Shown here one piece after another: positions 60,553-64,000 of a stretch of DNA of 64,000 nucleotides. The stretch covers positions 1 to 64,000 of the forward strand of contig CANQYY010000003.1 in the NCBI GenBank assembly GCA_947628225.1, written 5' to 3'. The notes beneath the pieces were generated by a model. It was not told the DNA's origin and made no database searches. It saw only the letters and a list, made by a program, of their open reading frames with translations. Source of the stretch: an uncultured Lachnospiraceae bacterium (GTDB lineage: Bacteria; Bacillota; Clostridia; Lachnospirales; Lachnospiraceae). Made by a program: the position numbers and the translations under genes. The first letter of the stretch is position 1, and each line of letters opens with the position of its first letter.

Positions 60553-61683
60553 TTGAATATACGATATAGAGGAAAAAGGACCGTATCTTTTCTGTTGGCA
60601 GCAGGGCTTATTTTTTCTTTTCTGACCGGGTGCGGCAACAGTGGACAGTCGGAAGCGGTACCGGAATTAATTGACCCGGTAGGGGTGGATGTGGATACGG
60701 CAAAAGTAAAGAAAATGAATCTCAGCAGCGTGGATTCTTTCCAGGGGGAGATTGTACCGGAAATTAAAGGCCTGTATTTTATGAGTTCAGGCAACATCGG
60801 ACAGATGAAAGTAACGGCGGGGGACAAGGTAAAAAAAGGCCAGCTTCTGGCTACGTTGACCAGTGTGGATACCGGAGTAAAAAAGATACAAAAGCAAATA
60901 GAAGAGGCGAAGGGGTTAAATAAGGACGCCAATGAAATTTCTGCCTCTGACATTGAGCGGTTAAAAGAAGAATTGTCCCAGGCGAAAAAACAGATGAATT
61001 CCGCAGGAAGCAAAAAGGAGAAAAAAGCGCTGCAGGCACAGATTTTAGAAAAACAGGAAGATATAAAAATAGCGAAATTGAAGCTGAACCAGCAAAAAGA
61101 ACAGCAGGCTCTTGAGTTAAAGCATTTGAAGGAGGATTTGGAGGAGGCCAGGGGGCAGACGAAGGAGAGCAAATTAATATCTCCGGTAAACGGGGAAATT
61201 ATTACTACGGCAGGAGGCACCGGGTATATGGTACAGGGAGGGACCACCGCCATCAATGTTGCCGATATGGATAAGCCCCGTGTCCGTACCTCCTACATAG
61301 ATGCCGCCAAGCTGGGAAAGGCAAGCAGTTATGTGGCGGTAGTAAACGGCAAAAAATACAGAGTTAAGGCAGAAGAACAGGAAACCTCCCCCTTCGATAT
61401 TGAACAGGGGAACTTACCGTCCTATACCTGGTTTGATTTTGAGGAGCAGGTCAGGCTCCGGGTGGGGGATTCCGCCACGATAGAGCTTTATAACGATACG
61501 GCGTCCGATGCTCTGGTAGTGCCGAGCAATGCTGTATTTAAAGGAAAAAGTAACCGCTATGTGTATTTGATGCAGGGAAACAATAAGAAAAAAACAACGG
61601 TTACGATTGGAACGGTTACGGACGCTTACACGCAGATTCTGACCGGGGTAAAGGAGGGGGATGTTGTATATGTACAGGGCTAG
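60553..61683 (+). CDS. Membrane-fusion adaptor lipoprotein 2
   Basis: A 376-aa lipoprotein with a TTG start eight bases after AAGGAGG. The lipobox is SFLTGCG. The lipoyl-like domain has MKVTAGDKVKKGQLLATL and a coiled coil rich in Lys and Gln (about 110-205), then LISPVNGEIITTAGG and barrel domains with VPSNAVFKGKSNRYVYL. It is similar in plan to the neighbours but distinct in sequence. Confidence 0.83.
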   Translation: MNIRYRGKRTVSFLLAAGLIFSFLTGCGNSGQSEAVPELIDPVGVDVDTAKVKKMNLSSVDSFQGEIVPEIKGLYFMSSGNIGQMKVTAGDKVKKGQLLATLTSVDTGVKKIQKQIEEAKGLNKDANEISASDIERLKEELSQAKKQMNSAGSKKEKKALQAQILEKQEDIKIAKLKLNQQKEQQALELKHLKEDLEEARGQTKESKLISPVNGEIITTAGGTGYMVQGGTTAINVADMDKPRVRTSYIDAAKLGKASSYVAVVNGKKYRVKAEEQETSPFDIEQGNLPSYTWFDFEEQVRLRVGDSATIELYNDTASDALVVPSNAVFKGKSNRYVYLMQGNNKKKTTVTIGTVTDAYTQILTGVKEGDVVYVQG

Positions 61684-62806
61684 GAAGACGGCATTTCTTC
61701 TTCTTGCAGGGCTTTTGCTGTGCAGCTGCGGGAAAGAAGAACAAAAATCCGAGGTATTGCTGTATGAGGTAAAACAAAAGGATAATAAGGAAGAACAGTT
61801 TGAAACGACAAAGGTAAAAAAAGGGGTATATGAAGAAAGCGTAAGGGCGAACGGAAAACTTTATTATCCGGATGAAGCAGATGTTTCAATCAATGAAGAA
61901 AGGGCTTATCTGGATAAGGTATATGTAAAGAATAAGCAGAAGGTGAAAAAGGGGGATGTGCTGGCGCTTTATCATATTAAGACATCAAAGGCGTCTTTGG
62001 AAAAGAAAAAGCTGTTGATGGAACAGGCGCGTTCGCAGTTTGATTCCAACGTCCGGAGCAAGCAGAGCGAAGTGCTGGCGAAGGAGAAGTCCATTCAGAC
62101 CATGGCGAGCGCGGCGGAGAAAAAGCTGGCGGAAATTGAATTAAAAAAGCTAAAGCAGGAATACAGCCAGCTGTTAAAATCCGAAAAGGATATAAAATCA
62201 CAGGAAAAGGAGTATGCAGACCTGCTCCGGAAACAAAAGGGGGCAAAGCTCGTATCGGAATATTCCGGTACGGTAATAGAGCCGGTTTCCCCTTCCGAGT
62301 ATGAGGATACAACGGTTTCCGGGGAAAGACTTATGAAAATCCGGAATGAAAACGATTTTTTGATACAGGCAGAAGACGCGGGGGACCTCCGATATAATAT
62401 GAAAGTAAAAATAGGTCTTGGGAGCACTACGGATGATATTGCCCATACGGTGACCGGACGGGTGATATCCACGGACAATCTTTCTTCCACCTCTTCGGAA
62501 GAGGAAGAAGAAACTGCCACGGAACAGCTGATATCGGTTTCCTCAAAAGACAAGAAAAAATATAATTTTAAAAAATATAACATTTATATCACAGGGGTCA
62601 CGCTGAGCATCAAGGACGCTCTTATGGTGGATGCTAAGGCAGTATATGAGGAATTAGAGGGCGAAACTACAAAATTGTATGTCATGTTAGTGGAAAACGG
62701 GAAACTGCATAAGCGCTATATAGTAAGTAATTATAAACAAGACACAAAATATCTGGTTAATCAGGGTGTTGAAGAGGGCCAGACATTAGCGATACTGAAA
62801 GAGTAG
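61670..62806 (+). CDS. Membrane-fusion adaptor lipoprotein 3
   Basis: A 378-aa lipoprotein that overlaps the end of the previous gene. The ATG at 61670 is chosen; ATG 61661 is too near the AGGAGG, and TTG 61664 is also possible. Lipobox LLLCSCG. The coiled coil spans about 105-175. The adaptor core includes LDKVYVKNKQKVKKGDVLALY and VSEYSGTVIEPVSPSEYED (both shown in part). Ends with VEEGQTLAIL. Three different adaptors in a row suggest a hetero-oligomeric or multi-substrate exporter. Confidence 0.8.
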   Translation: MYRARKTAFLLLAGLLLCSCGKEEQKSEVLLYEVKQKDNKEEQFETTKVKKGVYEESVRANGKLYYPDEADVSINEERAYLDKVYVKNKQKVKKGDVLALYHIKTSKASLEKKKLLMEQARSQFDSNVRSKQSEVLAKEKSIQTMASAAEKKLAEIELKKLKQEYSQLLKSEKDIKSQEKEYADLLRKQKGAKLVSEYSGTVIEPVSPSEYEDTTVSGERLMKIRNENDFLIQAEDAGDLRYNMKVKIGLGSTTDDIAHTVTGRVISTDNLSSTSSEEEEETATEQLISVSSKDKKKYNFKKYNIYITGVTLSIKDALMVDAKAVYEELEGETTKLYVMLVENGKLHKRYIVSNYKQDTKYLVNQGVEEGQTLAILKE

Positions 62807-62820
62807 GAGGGAGAGGCGAT

Positions 62821-64000
62821 ATGATACGGTTTATAAAGCAAAAACTTCTCCACAAAAAGTGGATGGTTATCAGCCTTTTGATTGGTAACATTTTACTGGT
62901 GGCGGTTGCCTGCAGCAATCCGATGTATCAGAATGCGGCATTGCAAAAAACCCTCTTTTCCCAGATTAATCAGTACATACAAGAGGAAAATGCAAATCCG
63001 GGCGTGTTGACGTTAGAATCCAATATGAAAGGACGCGACGGACAGGAGGCGGATTATAAAACCCTGCAGAGTATGGCAGGGGGGGCGGCAGACCGTCTGG
63101 GGGTAGAACAGAGTCACTTGATTACCTTACATGAAACAGCAAAAACACGCGGTTCTTTTTTACAGCAGCGCGGCGGCGTCACTATGTCAAAAACGCTTCG
63201 GCTGGCTTCTCTTACCGAACTGGATAAACATATCAATATCATGTCCGGCGGCATGTACAAAGACGAAGCAGGCGCCGACGGCATAATCGAGGGCGTTGTG
63301 AGCCAGAGGGCATTGGCGAAGCTGGATTTGGTTGTGGGGGATGAGCTGGAATTAAAAAGCTTTCTTGACAGCAGCGGCTCCCCTATGAAAATAAGAATTG
63401 CCGGTGTGTTTAACAACAAGGAGGAAGAGGACTCCTACTGGGTGAAGTCACCCTCGGACTATTACATGGAAGTCTTTATTTCACCGAAACTGTTTGAATC
63501 CGTTTTTATTAATCTGGACAAACAGGACTTCAGCGTAGTGACAGACTGGTTTATGGTATACGACTATAATCAGCTGAAATCCACCCAGATTGACCACCTG
63601 ATTTCAGAAACACAGGACATGATAGATGAAATGGCCTACAGCAGTACATCCTATGTTCCGGAACCGGACTATTTATCTGTGCTGAACGAATATCAGACTG
63701 CGGCAAAAAAGGTGCGGACGACCCTGTTAATCTTACAGGTTCCGGTGCTGGCGCTTCTGTTAGCCTTTATCTTTATGATTTCCAGACAGATGCTGGATTT
63801 GGAGCAGAATGAGATTGCTTTGTTAAAAAGCCGTGGTTCCAGTAAAAAACAGATATTGCTGATTTACCTGTTGCAATCCTTTCTCTTATCTGTCCTAAGC
63901 TGTATCGTGGGACTGCCGTTAGGATATTTTCTGTGCAAGGCGCTTGGCTCTACCAACGGATTTTTGGAATTTATCCAGAGAAAGGCGCTGCATATTACTC
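62821..64000 (+). CDS. FtsX/MacB-type ABC transporter permease (partial)
   Basis: Open from the ATG at 62821 (GTAGGAGG upstream) to the end of the window, 393 codons seen. It begins MIRFIKQKLLHKKW, with a membrane helix at about 14-34 and a large extracellular domain (about 35-300, ending near YVPEPDYLSVLNEY). The FtsX core then starts (TLLILQVPVLALLLAFIFMIS, NEIALLKSRGSSKKQILLIYL, SCIVGLPLGYFL). The EIALLKSRGSS block is the family's coupling helix. It forms an operon with the three adaptors. The ATPase must lie downstream. Confidence 0.88.
   Translation, partial: MIRFIKQKLLHKKWMVISLLIGNILLVAVACSNPMYQNAALQKTLFSQINQYIQEENANPGVLTLESNMKGRDGQEADYKTLQSMAGGAADRLGVEQSHLITLHETAKTRGSFLQQRGGVTMSKTLRLASLTELDKHINIMSGGMYKDEAGADGIIEGVVSQRALAKLDLVVGDELELKSFLDSSGSPMKIRIAGVFNNKEEEDSYWVKSPSDYYMEVFISPKLFESVFINLDKQDFSVVTDWFMVYDYNQLKSTQIDHLISETQDMIDEMAYSSTSYVPEPDYLSVLNEYQTAAKKVRTTLLILQVPVLALLLAFIFMISRQMLDLEQNEIALLKSRGSSKKQILLIYLLQSFLLSVLSCIVGLPLGYFLCKALGSTNGFLEFIQRKALHIT

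Overview
The window looks like a chromosome segment of an endospore-forming, anaerobic, gut-type Firmicute, most likely a Lachnospiraceae (Clostridium cluster XIVa). Reasons: a complete spoIIA operon running into spoVA, a leucine T-box, two FeoA proteins plus FeoB under a DtxR-like repressor, BspA-type leucine-rich-repeat surface proteins, and large secreted xylanase and Big_2 proteins. Placement rests on recognised protein families and gene order, not on a database search.

Layout. (1) 0-5.3 kb, accessory: two LRR surface proteins (163-1515, 2600-3751) that share an ~80 bp upstream region up to and including the start codon, a nucleotidyltransferase-like gene, a decayed IS256-family transposase, and a ribbon-helix-helix repressor divergent from a small serine recombinase across a repeat-rich operator. 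(2) 5.4-22.1 kb: a one-direction cluster with a 744-aa polytopic membrane protein, six intact acyl-adenylating (ANL superfamily) enzymes, the last fused to an acyl carrier protein and a PlsC acyltransferase, three decayed ANL genes, and a HAD phosphatase. No condensation, ketosynthase or thioesterase partner is present. This is the best candidate for an undescribed system. (3) 22.2-32.0 kb: a GH10 xylanase, an SCP2-like protein, a LexA-like repressor with operator sites, a zinc-ribbon protein, an XRE regulator and a 1,388-aa protein with an embedded Hint-like domain and a hydrophobic C-terminus; then a rearrangement scar where a LytTR fragment meets a headless solute-binding protein. (4) 32.1-40.6 kb, minus strand: two Big_2 proteins with a nearly identical ~1 kb 3' half, around a GH10 xylanase with a triplicated N-terminal module. 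(5) 40.8-48.2 kb: a hybrid histidine kinase, a four-tRNA cluster, a LysM-GH18 spore hydrolase, a leuA gene fused to an AraC-type DNA-binding domain behind a Leu T-box, tRNA-Arg, and a DtxR-type repressor. (6) 48.3-51.6 kb: feoA-feoA-feoB and a Cys-rich FeoB-associated peptide. (7) 51.8-58.2 kb: a TPR/zinc-ribbon protein, then spoIIAA-spoIIAB-sigF, a small membrane protein, and spoVAA-AB-AC-AD-AE. (8) 58.2-64 kb: an AI-2E family permease, then three successive membrane-fusion lipoproteins and an FtsX-type ABC permease that runs off the window.

How the parts work together. Regions 5-8 look like conserved core (sporulation control, iron uptake, leucine synthesis, export). Regions 1-4 are accessory and show repeated duplication and decay: inverted and direct repeats, transposase relics, internally deleted ANL genes, and a duplicated xylanase-associated segment. 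The xylanases and Big_2/CBM proteins would act on plant xylan at the cell surface. The ANL cluster probably activates acyl or amino-acid-like substrates, passes at least one through the fused carrier domain, and transfers it to a lipid acceptor through PlsC; the membrane protein may be the exporter or surface partner. That pathway is inference.
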